Of a stretch of 64,000 bases of DNA, positions 17,349 through 26,285 are shown one piece after another. Made by a program: the position numbers and the translations under genes. The notes under the pieces were generated by a model that searched no databases, was not told the origin of the DNA, and saw only the letters and a list, made by a program, of their open reading frames with translations. The DNA is from Chloroflexota bacterium (GTDB lineage Bacteria; Chloroflexota; Anaerolineae; J036; Brachytrichaceae). The first letter of the stretch is position 1. Every line of letters starts with the position of its first letter. The DNA is taken from NCBI GenBank assembly GCA_025354985.1, contig JANXLU010000007.1:36653-100652 (forward strand), written 5' to 3'.

Positions 17349-18314
17349 ATGAAATTTGTTGTTTTTTCCGGTGGAGTTGGTGGCGCGAAATTTGCCGACG
17401 GGATCGTCAGAGCTGTCGGCGGCGAGAATCTTACAGTCATTGTCAACGTTGGAGATGACTTTGAACTTTATGGGATGCCGATCTCGCCGGATATAGATAC
17501 CGTGGTGTATACGTTGGCTGGAGTAGCAAATCCAACAACGGGGTGGGGGCTTGAGGGCGAGACCTGGAATAACTTTGAGCGTCTGGTTGCGTTAGACGCG
17601 AAGCCTTGGTTTCGGCTCGGAGACAAGGATCTTGCTACGCACTTGTTGCGAACTCAGCAGCGCCGATCAGGCGCAACGCTTTCTCACACGACCCAGGACT
17701 TGGCCCGGCGACTGGGAGTTACCGCACGCGTTCTACCCATAACTGATGATCGATTGCGCACGATGGTCGAAACTGACAACGGTATGCTCGAGTTTCAGGA
17801 TTACTTTGTGCGTCATCAGTGCGAGCCGAAGGTGCGCGGTCTGACGTTTATCGGCAGCGAGGAAGCTCGGCCCAATGGTGCGGCTGTAGCAGCAATTGAG
17901 GAAGCGGATTGCATTGTATTTGGACCGTCCAATCCATTTCTTAGCTTGGAACCAATGCTTGCCATGCCGATAGTAAAGGACGCATTGTTTAGCGCATCGG
18001 CGCCGATCATTGCAGTAACACCCATCATCGCCGGAGAAGCGGTTAAGGGACCAGCGGCAAAGCTAATGCGTGAGCTTAATTTGGATCCGTCGGCCGTCAC
18101 GGTGGCAAAACATTATTCGGACGTTATCAACGGGTTCGTATTGGATTCACAAGATGCCCATTTGAAAGCTGAGATCGAAGCCATGGGCATTGGCGTTCAC
18201 GTAACCGACACCTTAATGAGGGATCGAGACGATCGTGCGCGTCTTGCTTGTGAAGTGGTGAATTTTGCTGATGCGCTTCGTCCAAATAAATTGGGCGGTT
18301 GTAAGATAGTCTAA
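17349..18314 (+). CDS. cofD: 2-phospho-L-lactate transferase CofD (coenzyme F420 biosynthesis)
   Basis: 321-aa cytoplasmic enzyme that joins the activated lactate-type precursor to the deazaflavin Fo, giving F420-0 or its dehydro form. The N-terminal FSGGVGGAKFADG (residues 6-18), NVGDDFELYG, ISPDIDTVVYTLAG and PSNPFLSLEPML motifs are those of CofD. A GAGGAA Shine-Dalgarno lies just before the ATG, and TAGAAT sits right upstream. No other F420 genes are in the window. The AAA+ ATPase gene follows after 9 bp, which may be chance proximity at the end of a transcription unit. Confidence 0.94.
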   Translation: MKFVVFSGGVGGAKFADGIVRAVGGENLTVIVNVGDDFELYGMPISPDIDTVVYTLAGVANPTTGWGLEGETWNNFERLVALDAKPWFRLGDKDLATHLLRTQQRRSGATLSHTTQDLARRLGVTARVLPITDDRLRTMVETDNGMLEFQDYFVRHQCEPKVRGLTFIGSEEARPNGAAVAAIEEADCIVFGPSNPFLSLEPMLAMPIVKDALFSASAPIIAVTPIIAGEAVKGPAAKLMRELNLDPSAVTVAKHYSDVINGFVLDSQDAHLKAEIEAMGIGVHVTDTLMRDRDDRARLACEVVNFADALRPNKLGGCKIV

Positions 18315-18323
18315 AGGCTTGTC

Positions 18324-20537
18324 TTGGCCGAACTTAGCGAACTGGATACACAACATTTGTCCGCGGAACTGGCGCGCATAGATGTTCTCGTTCGAAATCA
18401 AATTGAGTTGGCCGTGTTGGCCGGACAGGACTTTCAGGATCCCATTCGAGGTCTGCACTTGGCGGACCTGCAGGCCACGGCCATATCGCGGCGACCAATT
18501 GGCACCAGCTGGGCCACGCAGGCGCATGCTCCGGCAGAGGTGATTGCTCGTCATGAACGGGACTTGGCCGAAGCGGAATCCAACATTCGTATCATTGTTG
18601 CACGCGGGCGAATCGTTGGAACAAAGACGCGGTTGATGCATATTGCAGCGGCGTTTGGCTTGAGTCGATTTGAGTTAGATGCGTTCCTAATAGCGCTTGC
18701 TCCACAACTCGATATCCGCTTTGAGCAGATGTATGGCTTCCTAAATGATGACGTGACTCGAAAACGCGCCACGGTCAATCTTGTTCTTGACCTGTTACGG
18801 GAGCCTGGCATTGAGCGGTTGGCACATCTGTTTCGATTTACTGAATCCGCGCCACTGCAACGCTATCGGTTGCTCGTTGACGGACCGGATCCGACCACGC
18901 CGTCCGGCACCACACCGTTGCTAACCAAGAATTTGATACCGGACTCATCAATCGTTTTGTGGATTTTGGGAAACTACGTCCCCGGCGCAGGCGAGTTAAA
19001 TTCAGACGCCTACTTGCGCTGGCGTTTGCTAGATGGTGGCGCGCCTGCGATGGTAGAGCCAGAATCCTGGCTCTACCAGGTAAGTGCACTCGTGGCTCGT
19101 GATTCGACTATGCTGGTTTCCTTTCACGGCGCGGACTCAGCGGCCCAGGTCGCAAGCTCCAAAGCGCTTCTCGGCCTCGTTGGCCGGGTTGGTTTGTTTG
19201 CCGACCTATCGTCCGTTTTTCCACACGCGCGGGCGGAGCAGGCTGGCGTGGACGGAAAAGATGCAGAACAATCGTTCGACGTCCGCACAGTTGACCCGAC
19301 GGTTGCCGAGCAGCATTTGCGGCGTGCCCTTCGCGATGCAAGAATGACTGGATCCGTTGCGATCATCGATGGGTGGGAGGCATGCTTGAATGAAGGCATG
19401 ATGCCTTCGATGCTGTTTCAGACACTTGTAGACCATCCCGACACGGTAATTTTGCTGAGTCGTTCTCACTGGCACGTCCGCGGTGGTTATCGCGAGCGAC
19501 GTGTTGTGCGCCATGATTTCGGAATGCCAAGCTATGAGCAGCGACGGGCCATGTGGAAAGCTGCCATAGGTTCAGAGGTGGCTCAAGGAAAAATGTTGGA
19601 TTTGCTTTCCGGGCAGTTTGCTCTCACAAGTGCGCAAATTGAAGACTCTGTCCAGGCTGCGCGTGATTTGTCCATTGAGCGGGGTGGGGTGGAACCGGAG
19701 TCACGCGATCTATTTGCGGCGGCACGGATGCACGTCAGCCCAAAGCTGACCTTGCTTGCAAGGAAGATTGTTCCGCGTCATGAATGGAATGACATCGTGC
19801 TGCCGCCAGATCAAATCTCCATATTGAAGGAACTAGTTGCCATGGTCCGCAACCGTCCAACGGTGTTGGAATCGTGGGCAGTTGGGAAGAAGCTTGTTCC
19901 AAGCTCCGGAGTTACCACCATGTTTGCCGGACCACCCGGCACTGGCAAAACGATGAGCGCCGAAGTGGTGGCAGCACAACTCGAGCTTGATTTGTATAAG
20001 ATTGACTTGTCGAGCATGGTGAGCAAATACATAGGCGAAACCGAGAAGAATCTCGAAAAGATATTTCGCGAGGCGGAACGATCCAATGCCATATTGTTTT
20101 TTGATGAAGCCGACGCCATTTTCGGAAAGCGTGGCGACGTGCGTGATGCCAATGACCGCTATGCCAACATCGAAGTCAGTTACCTGTTGCAGCGGATGGA
20201 GGCATATGACGGTGTAACGATTCTTGCGACGAACTTGCGGAGTAACCTTGATGAAGCATTTACGCGCCGATTGCAGTTCGTCGTGGATTTTCCGTTTCCA
20301 GATGAGCAATACAGATTGATGCTCTGGCGCAATTTGTTTCCGGACACAGTACCGCATGATTCAATTGATTTCGAATCGCTTGCCCGGCGTTTCAAACTTT
20401 CGGGCGGAAATATTCGGAATGTGATCGTTGCCGCGTGTTACCTTGCCGCCAATGAGGGGCCTGACGGCCGGGTTACCAGCGAGCACATATCGCACGCGCT
20501 ACGGCGGGAATTGCAAAAAATGGGGCGTTTGGTTTAG
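18324..20537 (+). CDS. AAA+ ATPase of the contractile injection system (Pvc15/Afp15-like)
   Basis: 737-aa ATPase. The first 470 residues are a poorly conserved region with a degenerate NTPase-like part; the C-terminal AAA+ module has Walker A AGPPGTGKT (about 534-542), Walker B ILFFDEADAIFG (about 590-601) and a sensor/arginine-finger region NLRSNLDEAFTRRLQ. This large two-part form with a classical C-terminal AAA domain is a standard component of eCIS loci and is thought to help assembly or remodelling of the particle. The start is TTG at 18324 with AAAGG upstream; no ATG fits the N-terminus better. It is the first gene of the injection-system block. Confidence 0.88.
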   Translation: MAELSELDTQHLSAELARIDVLVRNQIELAVLAGQDFQDPIRGLHLADLQATAISRRPIGTSWATQAHAPAEVIARHERDLAEAESNIRIIVARGRIVGTKTRLMHIAAAFGLSRFELDAFLIALAPQLDIRFEQMYGFLNDDVTRKRATVNLVLDLLREPGIERLAHLFRFTESAPLQRYRLLVDGPDPTTPSGTTPLLTKNLIPDSSIVLWILGNYVPGAGELNSDAYLRWRLLDGGAPAMVEPESWLYQVSALVARDSTMLVSFHGADSAAQVASSKALLGLVGRVGLFADLSSVFPHARAEQAGVDGKDAEQSFDVRTVDPTVAEQHLRRALRDARMTGSVAIIDGWEACLNEGMMPSMLFQTLVDHPDTVILLSRSHWHVRGGYRERRVVRHDFGMPSYEQRRAMWKAAIGSEVAQGKMLDLLSGQFALTSAQIEDSVQAARDLSIERGGVEPESRDLFAAARMHVSPKLTLLARKIVPRHEWNDIVLPPDQISILKELVAMVRNRPTVLESWAVGKKLVPSSGVTTMFAGPPGTGKTMSAEVVAAQLELDLYKIDLSSMVSKYIGETEKNLEKIFREAERSNAILFFDEADAIFGKRGDVRDANDRYANIEVSYLLQRMEAYDGVTILATNLRSNLDEAFTRRLQFVVDFPFPDEQYRLMLWRNLFPDTVPHDSIDFESLARRFKLSGGNIRNVIVAACYLAANEGPDGRVTSEHISHALRRELQKMGRLV

Positions 20538-20556
20538 GAGCGATAAACTAATCATA

Positions 20557-21399
20557 ATGAATCCATCCAAGTTTCGCCGTGCGTATCCGTCAGCATCAGA
20601 ACCAGCGCAATCAAGTTCGGATGCAATCTGGCTTTTACCAAACGCGAGGGACAGCTTCCTGCTTGTTCGAGATGGCGAGCAGTGGATGCCGCCAAAGGGA
20701 AGTCGGCCACACGGTTCCACAAAGCCTGCCCACTTGCTTGGTTACCTTGACGACGTGCCATGCTACGGGCTTGAGGTTGATGAGATAGAACCGAAGTCTA
20801 TACCTGGCGAAGCTAGATTCTTCGGTCTTCGCGAGTTATACGGTTTGGTCCCGGATGAATACTATGCGGTTGCCGGCTATGCGGCTCAAATTATGGCCTG
20901 GCAACGCGCAAGCAGATTTTGCCCAAGTTGCGGATCGATATGGCTTCAAAACGACGGTGAGTGGGGTAAACATTGTGATGTGTGTCAACATGGAGCGTAT
21001 CCGCCAGTCAGCCCGTGTGTAATTGGTCTGGTCCACCATGGCGACCGGATCTTGATGACGCACAAAGCCGGTTGGGGGCCGCGCTATGGACTTGTGGCGG
21101 GATTCGTAGAGCCCGGTGAGACACTGGAGCATTGCTTGATGCGCGAAGTGCGGGAGGAAACCGGTGTCCTCATCCAAAATCCACACTATGTGGCAAGTCA
21201 GCCGTGGCCATTCCCACATCAACTAATGTGTGGTTTCTTCGCTGAGTTTGCGGGAGGCCATATTCAGGTGGATGGGAAGGAGCTTGATGACGCAAAATGG
21301 TTTACGGCCAAGGACGTCAGAACGGGCAACCCAACAATTCCACCTCCGCTCAGTATCGCGCGACAACTCATTGATTCCTGGCTGGCGCTGCAGCCATAG
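20557..21399 (+). CDS. nudC: NudC-like NAD(H) pyrophosphatase / Nudix hydrolase
   Basis: 280-aa Nudix enzyme that cleaves NAD(H), and in the NudC family also removes NAD caps from RNA. A four-Cys zinc ribbon (CPSCG then CDVC, about 121-145) precedes the Nudix box GFVEPGETLEHCLMREVREE (about 187-206), and the NudC marker SQPWPFP follows. The longer frame from 20428 overlaps the AAA+ gene; MNPSKFRRAY at 20557, with AGGAG about 16 nt upstream, is preferred. It lies between two injection-system genes in the same direction, which is unusual for a housekeeping enzyme, but a functional link is unproven. Confidence 0.92.
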   Translation: MNPSKFRRAYPSASEPAQSSSDAIWLLPNARDSFLLVRDGEQWMPPKGSRPHGSTKPAHLLGYLDDVPCYGLEVDEIEPKSIPGEARFFGLRELYGLVPDEYYAVAGYAAQIMAWQRASRFCPSCGSIWLQNDGEWGKHCDVCQHGAYPPVSPCVIGLVHHGDRILMTHKAGWGPRYGLVAGFVEPGETLEHCLMREVREETGVLIQNPHYVASQPWPFPHQLMCGFFAEFAGGHIQVDGKELDDAKWFTAKDVRTGNPTIPPPLSIARQLIDSWLALQP

Positions 21400-21499
21400 A
21401 TTGTCGTTTGTAGCCAATTTAATGAACCGGTAACGGTAAACCTGTAAAACTTCATGAGCGTACGACGTTATTTGCCTAAGAATCGACTTAGATTCAGGA

Positions 21500-21505
21500 T
21501 ATACT
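21500..21505 (+). promoter_or_regulatory. -10-like hexamer before the DUF4255 gene
   Basis: TATACT lies 19 nt before the ATG at 21525 in an AT-rich 125-bp spacer. A short interrupted dyad (CTAAG at 21476, CTTAG at 21487) lies just upstream. No clear -35 at standard spacing, so this is tentative. Confidence 0.3.
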
Positions 21506-21524
21506 CACACGGTAAAAAAATTGC

Positions 21525-22364
21525 ATGTTTGACGAATTAGACGAAGCCGTTCGGCAATTGCTAATCCGCGAGATGCCTATCAAGATGGGCGAAGTGGACA
21601 TCGCGTTTGACCTCCCAAATCGCGACTGGTCTTCTCGACTAAATCGGCCGACACTAAATCTATATTTGTTTGACGTGCGGGAAAATGCCGCCTTGCGCAG
21701 GCGCTCGCAGGATTTTGACGAGTCGCGGAACGCCGACGGTGTCATATCGCGACGTAGGAAGCCGGTGAGACTGGATCTAATGTATATGATGACCGCATGG
21801 GCAACCACGCCGGACGATGAGCATCGTATTTTGGGTCGGGCCGCTGCAGCGCTTTTTCGCTATCTGGCATTTCCTAAGGAATTGATTCCGGAAGGGATTC
21901 GCGAATCTGTGAGTCCCGTAACGTTGTATGCCGCTCAACGTGACATGTTGGAGCGGCCCGCCGATGTGTGGGGTTCGCTTGACAACAACATGCGGCCGGC
22001 GATAGGCTTGATGCTCACGATTTCGATGAATCCATATGCCGCGTTTGACACGCCTCCGGTTCGGCAGCTGGATGTGCGGGTGGGGCGGCGTGCGAGCGAT
22101 TCTGAGGTTGGGCTTGATCTTAATACACGTGAGAAGCCGACGCGGACAATTGGAGGCCGCATTAGGAGCTCCGGGGCCCTTGAAGGGTTGCGCATTCAGC
22201 TCGCGGAGCGCGGTCTGCCGATTAACATTACCCCGGAAGGACAATACAGCATCCAGAACATTGAGGATGGCGCGTATACGTTAATGGTGTCGTTGCCTGG
22301 CCGAAAGACCGTGCAACGCAAAATAAAGGTGCCAGGCGATACTTACGATGTGGCACTCGATTAA
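21525..22364 (+). CDS. DUF4255 protein (Pvc16-like sheath terminator/cap of eCIS)
   Basis: 279 aa. Residues 1 to about 190 match the DUF4255 family, which in solved eCIS particles caps the distal end of the sheath: FDELDEAVRQLL, NLYLFDVRENAALR and RLDLMYMMTAWA are characteristic. The C-terminal 75 residues form a carboxypeptidase-regulatory-like beta sandwich (TIGGRIRSSGALEGLRIQL, YSIQNIEDGAYTLMVSLPGR), a common add-on in this family. The gene starts the structural block and is separated from the sheath gene by 217 bp containing a good promoter candidate, so cap and sheath may be expressed separately. Confidence 0.9.
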   Translation: MFDELDEAVRQLLIREMPIKMGEVDIAFDLPNRDWSSRLNRPTLNLYLFDVRENAALRRRSQDFDESRNADGVISRRRKPVRLDLMYMMTAWATTPDDEHRILGRAAAALFRYLAFPKELIPEGIRESVSPVTLYAAQRDMLERPADVWGSLDNNMRPAIGLMLTISMNPYAAFDTPPVRQLDVRVGRRASDSEVGLDLNTREKPTRTIGGRIRSSGALEGLRIQLAERGLPINITPEGQYSIQNIEDGAYTLMVSLPGRKTVQRKIKVPGDTYDVALD

Positions 22365-22503
22365 TCCGTGCACCAAACAGAACCTGAGGGCATGCTGCGC
22401 TCAGCACTTAACATTCATTGGAGGACCGTTGGAGTAGGAATAAAGTGTTAACAATGCTTGGCATCTAGAGTTGAGCTTGGAGTAATTCAAGCCGTGGTAC
22501 ATT

Positions 22504-22532
22504 TTGGATAGCGTACAGGGTTACCGTACTAT
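22504..22532 (+). promoter_or_regulatory. Promoter candidate of the eCIS structural operon
   Basis: TTGGAT (22504-22509), exactly 17 bp, then TACTAT (22527-22532). The predicted start near 22539 leaves a 5' leader of about 43 nt that includes AAGGAG at 22570-22575, 6 nt before the sheath ATG. It is the best-formed promoter plus Shine-Dalgarno in the block, fitting high expression of sheath and tube. The rest of the 22365-22581 spacer holds only a short TGCTG/CAGCA hairpin and no recognisable gene. Confidence 0.5.
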
Positions 22533-22581
22533 TGCGGCGGTCATCCAAAACATAATAATCACAAAGTAGAAGGAGTGAATC

Positions 22582-24258
22582 ATGCCCGAATATTTGGCAC
22601 CTGGTGTATTTGTAGAAGAAATTGACAAGGGACCGAAGCCCATTGAAGCAGTTGGCACATCAACGGCTTGCTTTGTGGGATTCTCCGAGAAGGCGGTTAG
22701 CGTTAGCAAAATCGATGGCGACCTGGTTACTGAGAGCCTCATCAACAAGCCCCAGTTTGTTACAAACTGGAGCCAATACGTGGAGAAATTTGGCGGTCTT
22801 GTGCAAGGCGCCTACATGCCCTACGCCGTTTATGGGTTCTTCCAAAACGGAGGAGGCCGATGCTACGTGTTGTCACTTAAGACCATACCAGCTGCAGCCG
22901 CAACGTTGATGTCCTCCGATGGAACCGCCTCGTTAATGGTTCGTGCGCGTGACGCTGGCTTGGATGGAACACGTTTGCGAGTCAGCGTTTCTGGAACAAC
23001 GGCCCCACAATTGCCTGCCGGCGACAAGAAGGCAAAAAAGACTGATGCCGCAGATGCAGGTGCGGCTACGGCTGAGGCGGCGGCACCAGCATCTGCGCCG
23101 GGACTGTTCACCATAACAGTGGAGAAGCAGAAGGCCAACGGCGGCTGGATGAATGTTGAAACCGTCAAGGATGCATCACTGGTTGAATCTCAGAACGAAG
23201 ATGGCGTGCGCCAGGTACGGGTGGCTTACAAGGAAAATAAAGCGCCACGAGCCGTGGAAATCAATGTTATTGATGCAACTGCTCCGCTTGCAAAGATCAG
23301 CCCGCGTGATCAACAACAATCCCTGGCTATTGAGAGCAGGCAACTTGCGCCGGTCGGTTTTGGTGAATTTCAAGGCGATGTGACCGAGCGCAGTGGTATT
23401 GAAGGTCTAGAACAGTTTGACGACATCAACATCATCTGTGCTCCTGATGCCATGACGACCTTGCCGGGCCAGAAGCTTGACCTGGATCAGGTGAAGGCGA
23501 TTCAGGGCATGATGATCGCGCATGCCGAACGCCTTGGTGATCGTGTGGTCGTGATCGATCCCCCGCCCAATATGAATCCCCAGCAGATTCGCAAGTGGCG
23601 CATGGATACCGCGGGCTTTGACAGCAGCTACGCTGCGATGTACTACCCCTGGATCACAATCATGGATCCCATTACCAATCGCCCGATGGCAATTCCCCCA
23701 AGTGGGCACATGGCCGGCGTTTGGGCACGCACCGATAACACACGTGGCGTGCACAAGGCACCGGCGAACGAAGTCGTTCGCGGCGCAATTGATCTCGCCT
23801 ATAACACGACCAAGGGTGAGCAGGAAACGTTGAACCCTATCGGAGTCAATTGTATTCGCGCATTCCCCGGTATGGGCATTCGAGTATGGGGAGCCCGCAC
23901 CCTAAGTAGCAACCCGAGTTGGAGGTATTTGAGCATTCGCCGATTCTTCAATATGATCGAGCGAAGCATTTACAATAACACTCAGTGGGCCGTGTTCGAA
24001 CCAAACGATAACCGACTTTGGGGCAAGATTCGTCGAGATGTCGGTGCGTTTCTTAGCACCCAATGGCGTGATGGCGCATTGTTTGGCTTGACTGAAGATC
24101 AGGCGTACTACGTAAAGTGCGACGAAGAGCTTAATCCCGCCGCCAGCCGCGACTTGGGTCGATGTATCGTAGAAATTGGAATGGCTCCGGTTAAGCCTGC
24201 GGAATTTGTTATCTTCCGCGTGAGCCAATGGGCGGGCCCGGGCAGCGAAGCAGGCTAA
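22582..24258 (+). CDS. Contractile sheath protein (phage tail sheath family, Pvc2-4-like)
   Basis: 558-aa sheath subunit; polymerised around the tube, it contracts to drive the spike out. The N-terminus MPEYLAPGVFVEEIDKGPKP and the C-terminal handshake region (about 390-558; WGARTLSSNPSWRYLSIRRF, CDEELNPAASRDLGRC) are diagnostic. An insert at about residues 148-172 is rich in Lys and Ala (DKKAKKTDAADAGAA) and looks like a flexible surface loop. Only one sheath gene is present, while some eCIS carry two or three. It has a strong ribosome-binding site and its own candidate promoter. Confidence 0.95.
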   Translation: MPEYLAPGVFVEEIDKGPKPIEAVGTSTACFVGFSEKAVSVSKIDGDLVTESLINKPQFVTNWSQYVEKFGGLVQGAYMPYAVYGFFQNGGGRCYVLSLKTIPAAAATLMSSDGTASLMVRARDAGLDGTRLRVSVSGTTAPQLPAGDKKAKKTDAADAGAATAEAAAPASAPGLFTITVEKQKANGGWMNVETVKDASLVESQNEDGVRQVRVAYKENKAPRAVEINVIDATAPLAKISPRDQQQSLAIESRQLAPVGFGEFQGDVTERSGIEGLEQFDDINIICAPDAMTTLPGQKLDLDQVKAIQGMMIAHAERLGDRVVVIDPPPNMNPQQIRKWRMDTAGFDSSYAAMYYPWITIMDPITNRPMAIPPSGHMAGVWARTDNTRGVHKAPANEVVRGAIDLAYNTTKGEQETLNPIGVNCIRAFPGMGIRVWGARTLSSNPSWRYLSIRRFFNMIERSIYNNTQWAVFEPNDNRLWGKIRRDVGAFLSTQWRDGALFGLTEDQAYYVKCDEELNPAASRDLGRCIVEIGMAPVKPAEFVIFRVSQWAGPGSEAG

Positions 24259-24340
24259 TACTTAGTTGGGGTGGTCGGAGCTTTTTGAAAAGCACTGAGC
24301 ATCCCGAACCTTTGCAGCGAAAAAATAAGGAGTAATTGAA

Positions 24341-24799
24341 ATGGCAGAAAAAGAAGGGCGACCAGACGATCCACTAGTTGGGTTTCAATTTAGATTGGAT
24401 CTGGGCGGCAAAGTAGTTGGTTATTTCACCAGCGTCAATGGGCTGGGTTCAGAACATGATGTGGCCGAGCACAAGGTTACAGATCCCAAAGGGCACGCCG
24501 TGATATTCAAGGTACCTGGACGCATCAAATGGGATGACTTAACGCTGTCATTGGGCGTTACAAATTCCCTGGACATATGGAAGTGGCGTCAGCAGGTTGA
24601 AAACGGTGATATGAAGACAGCGCGTATGAACTGCTCTATCGTCATGATGGATCGCGATTTTTCAGATGCAGCAAAGTGGGACTTTCTAAACGCATGGCCA
24701 AAGAAGGTTTCCGGCCCACAGCCCAAGTCTGACAGCAACGATTTCTCAATTGAAGAAATGGTTATTGCTCACGAAGGTTTGGTCCGCAACGCGGCCTAA
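24341..24799 (+). CDS. Tube protein, gp19 family (Pvc1-like), copy 1
   Basis: 152-aa inner tube subunit of the Hcp/T4 gp19 fold. The hallmarks are FRLDLGGKVVGYFTSVNGLG, the VFKVPGRIKWDDLTLSLGVT strand pair, a KWRQQVENGD helix and an AWPKKVSGPQ stretch near the end. The ATG is preceded by AAGGAG. It is followed by two related genes, and its first residues (MAEKEGRPDDPLVGF) are short, as expected for the main tube protein. Confidence 0.93.
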   Translation: MAEKEGRPDDPLVGFQFRLDLGGKVVGYFTSVNGLGSEHDVAEHKVTDPKGHAVIFKVPGRIKWDDLTLSLGVTNSLDIWKWRQQVENGDMKTARMNCSIVMMDRDFSDAAKWDFLNAWPKKVSGPQPKSDSNDFSIEEMVIAHEGLVRNAA

Positions 24800-24867
24800 C
24801 CGAAAGAGTCTGGTGGGTGGAGGTCCAGATAAGGTAATCGGAACTCCGCCCTATTTATGAATGCAGC

Positions 24868-25320
24868 ATGGCAGCGCCAAAATTACGAGAACCGCTCATA
24901 AAATTCCAGTTTCGATTGGATCTTGGCACAAAGGTGCTGGGCTATTTCACCGGTGTTCAGGGCCTCGGATCGGAACACGATGTAGCCGAATTTAAGTATG
25001 TAGATGGCAATGGTCATGGTGGTATTCACAAACTTCCCGGGCGTCTTCACTGGGAAGATGTGACGTTGACTTTGGGCGTAACAGATTCGCTTGATGTTTG
25101 GAAATGGCGCGATGATGCGGAGAATGGAAACATGAAGGCCGCCCGTAAGCATTGCTCAATTACGATGATGAATCGCGAATTTGTTGACGTGACCACCTGG
25201 AGCCTGACTGATGCCTGGCCAAAAAAGGTTTCAGGCCCGGATCCTCAGGCGGATAGCAGCGACTATGCGATTGAAACCATGGTGCTCACGCACGAAGGGA
25301 TGAAGCGCGAGGCAGCATAA
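24868..25320 (+). CDS. Tube protein, gp19 family, copy 2
   Basis: 150-aa paralogue of the previous gene, very similar throughout (FRLDLGTKVLGYFTGVQGLG, KLPGRLHWEDVTLTLGVTDS, AWPKKVSGPDPQADSSDYAI). Duplicate tube genes in eCIS often supply the bulk tube and the specialised first rings near the baseplate. Its stop codon TAA is followed without any gap by the ATG of copy 3, so translation is coupled. Confidence 0.92.
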   Translation: MAAPKLREPLIKFQFRLDLGTKVLGYFTGVQGLGSEHDVAEFKYVDGNGHGGIHKLPGRLHWEDVTLTLGVTDSLDVWKWRDDAENGNMKAARKHCSITMMNREFVDVTTWSLTDAWPKKVSGPDPQADSSDYAIETMVLTHEGMKREAA

Positions 25321-25881
25321 ATGGCGGCAGTTCCCTACAGGCTTTCGCAAACTCAAAATAAGTCCGATCCACTGCTCCTATTTCAGTTTAGATTGGAGTT
25401 TGGTGGTCGTGTGACCGGCTATTTCCAAAGTGTGTCGGGTCTTGGCATTTCATATGATGTGGTCGAGCACAAGGTCACCGCAAACAATGGTGACCCGATT
25501 GTGTATAAGACTGCCGGTCGGGTGAAATATGAGGACGTCAAATTCTCGCGGGGTGTGACAGACTCTCTTGAACTGTGGCGCTGGAGCGGGATGGTATCCG
25601 ATGGTTATATGGTGCGTGCTCGAAGGCATTGTTCGGTGGTGATGATGAGCAGGGCCTTTCGCGATGTGGCGCGGTGGGATTTTTTTCACGCATGGCCAAT
25701 GCATATTTCAGGTCCGGAGCCAAAGGCGGACAGCAGCGACATCGCGATAGAAGAAATGACCCTGGCCCATGAAGGGATGTTGCGTCGGACAATTACGAGC
25801 TCAATGGCGGAGGAATTGGCACGCAAGATTTCGGATACCTTGCACGGTCGGGTAAGCCTTCTTGAGAGAGTGGATTTATAA
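25321..25881 (+). CDS. Tube-like protein, gp19 family, copy 3 with C-terminal extension
   Basis: 186-aa third paralogue. The core matches the two copies before it (FRLEFGGRVTGYFQSVSGLG, KTAGRVKYEDVKFSRGVTDS, AWPMHISGPEPKADSSD), but about 30 extra residues at the end (SMAEELARKISDTLHGRVSL) are predicted helical. This longer form resembles the tube-initiator proteins next to the hub. It starts directly at the base after copy 2, and 6 bp separate it from the chaperone-like gene. Confidence 0.88.
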   Translation: MAAVPYRLSQTQNKSDPLLLFQFRLEFGGRVTGYFQSVSGLGISYDVVEHKVTANNGDPIVYKTAGRVKYEDVKFSRGVTDSLELWRWSGMVSDGYMVRARRHCSVVMMSRAFRDVARWDFFHAWPMHISGPEPKADSSDIAIEEMTLAHEGMLRRTITSSMAEELARKISDTLHGRVSLLERVDL

Positions 25882-25887
25882 CAATAC

Positions 25888-26247
25888 ATGCAAACAGAAT
25901 TTGAGTTTACGTTGCCGGTTGGGTTTGTGGACGGTGAAGGCAACCGCCATCAGCAGGGCGCCATGCGAATGGCGACAGCATTGGATGAAATTGCACCAAT
26001 GCGTGACCCGCGGGTGAGAAATAACCAGTCGTATCTTGCGATTGTCTTGCTTGCGCGTGTTATTACTCGGCTCGGAACTGTCGGCAATATTTCCTCCATA
26101 ACCATTGAGAACTTGTTTGCAGCCGACCTGGCATATTTGCAGGCTTTCTACAAGCAGATCAACGAAACGGGCAAAAGTATTCTGGCTTGCAGTTGCCCAA
26201 ATTGCAACACGGAATTTGAAATTGACCTGGCGGCCCTGGGGGGGTAG
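25888..26247 (+). CDS. eCIS tail-assembly-chaperone-like protein (0-frame product)
   Basis: 119-aa cytoplasmic protein. It begins TEFEFTLPVGFVDGEGN, has helices in the middle (FAADLAYLQAFYKQIN) and ends with a CxxC pair (CSCPNCNTEFEID), possibly a zinc knuckle. Its size, position after the tube genes and N-terminal pattern recall phage tail assembly chaperones (gpG type). The last two sense codons are GGG GGG, directly followed by TAG at 26245. The seven Gs and the downstream stem-loop form a probable -1 frameshift site that would extend the protein to 173 aa with the small domain at 26244-26408. Function by analogy: keeping tape-measure or tube parts soluble before assembly. Confidence 0.8.
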   Translation: MQTEFEFTLPVGFVDGEGNRHQQGAMRMATALDEIAPMRDPRVRNNQSYLAIVLLARVITRLGTVGNISSITIENLFAADLAYLQAFYKQINETGKSILACSCPNCNTEFEIDLAALGG

Positions 26248-26285
26248 TCGGCTACCCCTCGGATCGCCTGCACGAGGAGGTAGCC
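26238..26285 (+). promoter_or_regulatory. Probable programmed -1 ribosomal frameshift signal
   Basis: A G GGG GGG heptamer at 26238-26244 is in the correct X XXY YYZ phase of the 25888 frame and is followed at once by the 0-frame stop TAG. After a 5-nt spacer, a stem begins: GGCTACC-CCTC (26250-26260) pairs with GAGG-A-GGTAGCC (26274-26285) with one bulged A and a 13-nt loop. An alternative smaller hairpin, GGGGTAG/CTACCCC (26241-26258), overlaps the slippery site and would be melted by the ribosome. Both elements and their spacing match known -1 frameshift cassettes. Confidence 0.75.

Noticed and set aside
24280..24293. GCTTTT-TG-AAAAGC hairpin after the sheath gene as a terminator
   Set aside because: The loop is only 2 nt, no T-run follows, and the tube gene downstream belongs to the same block.
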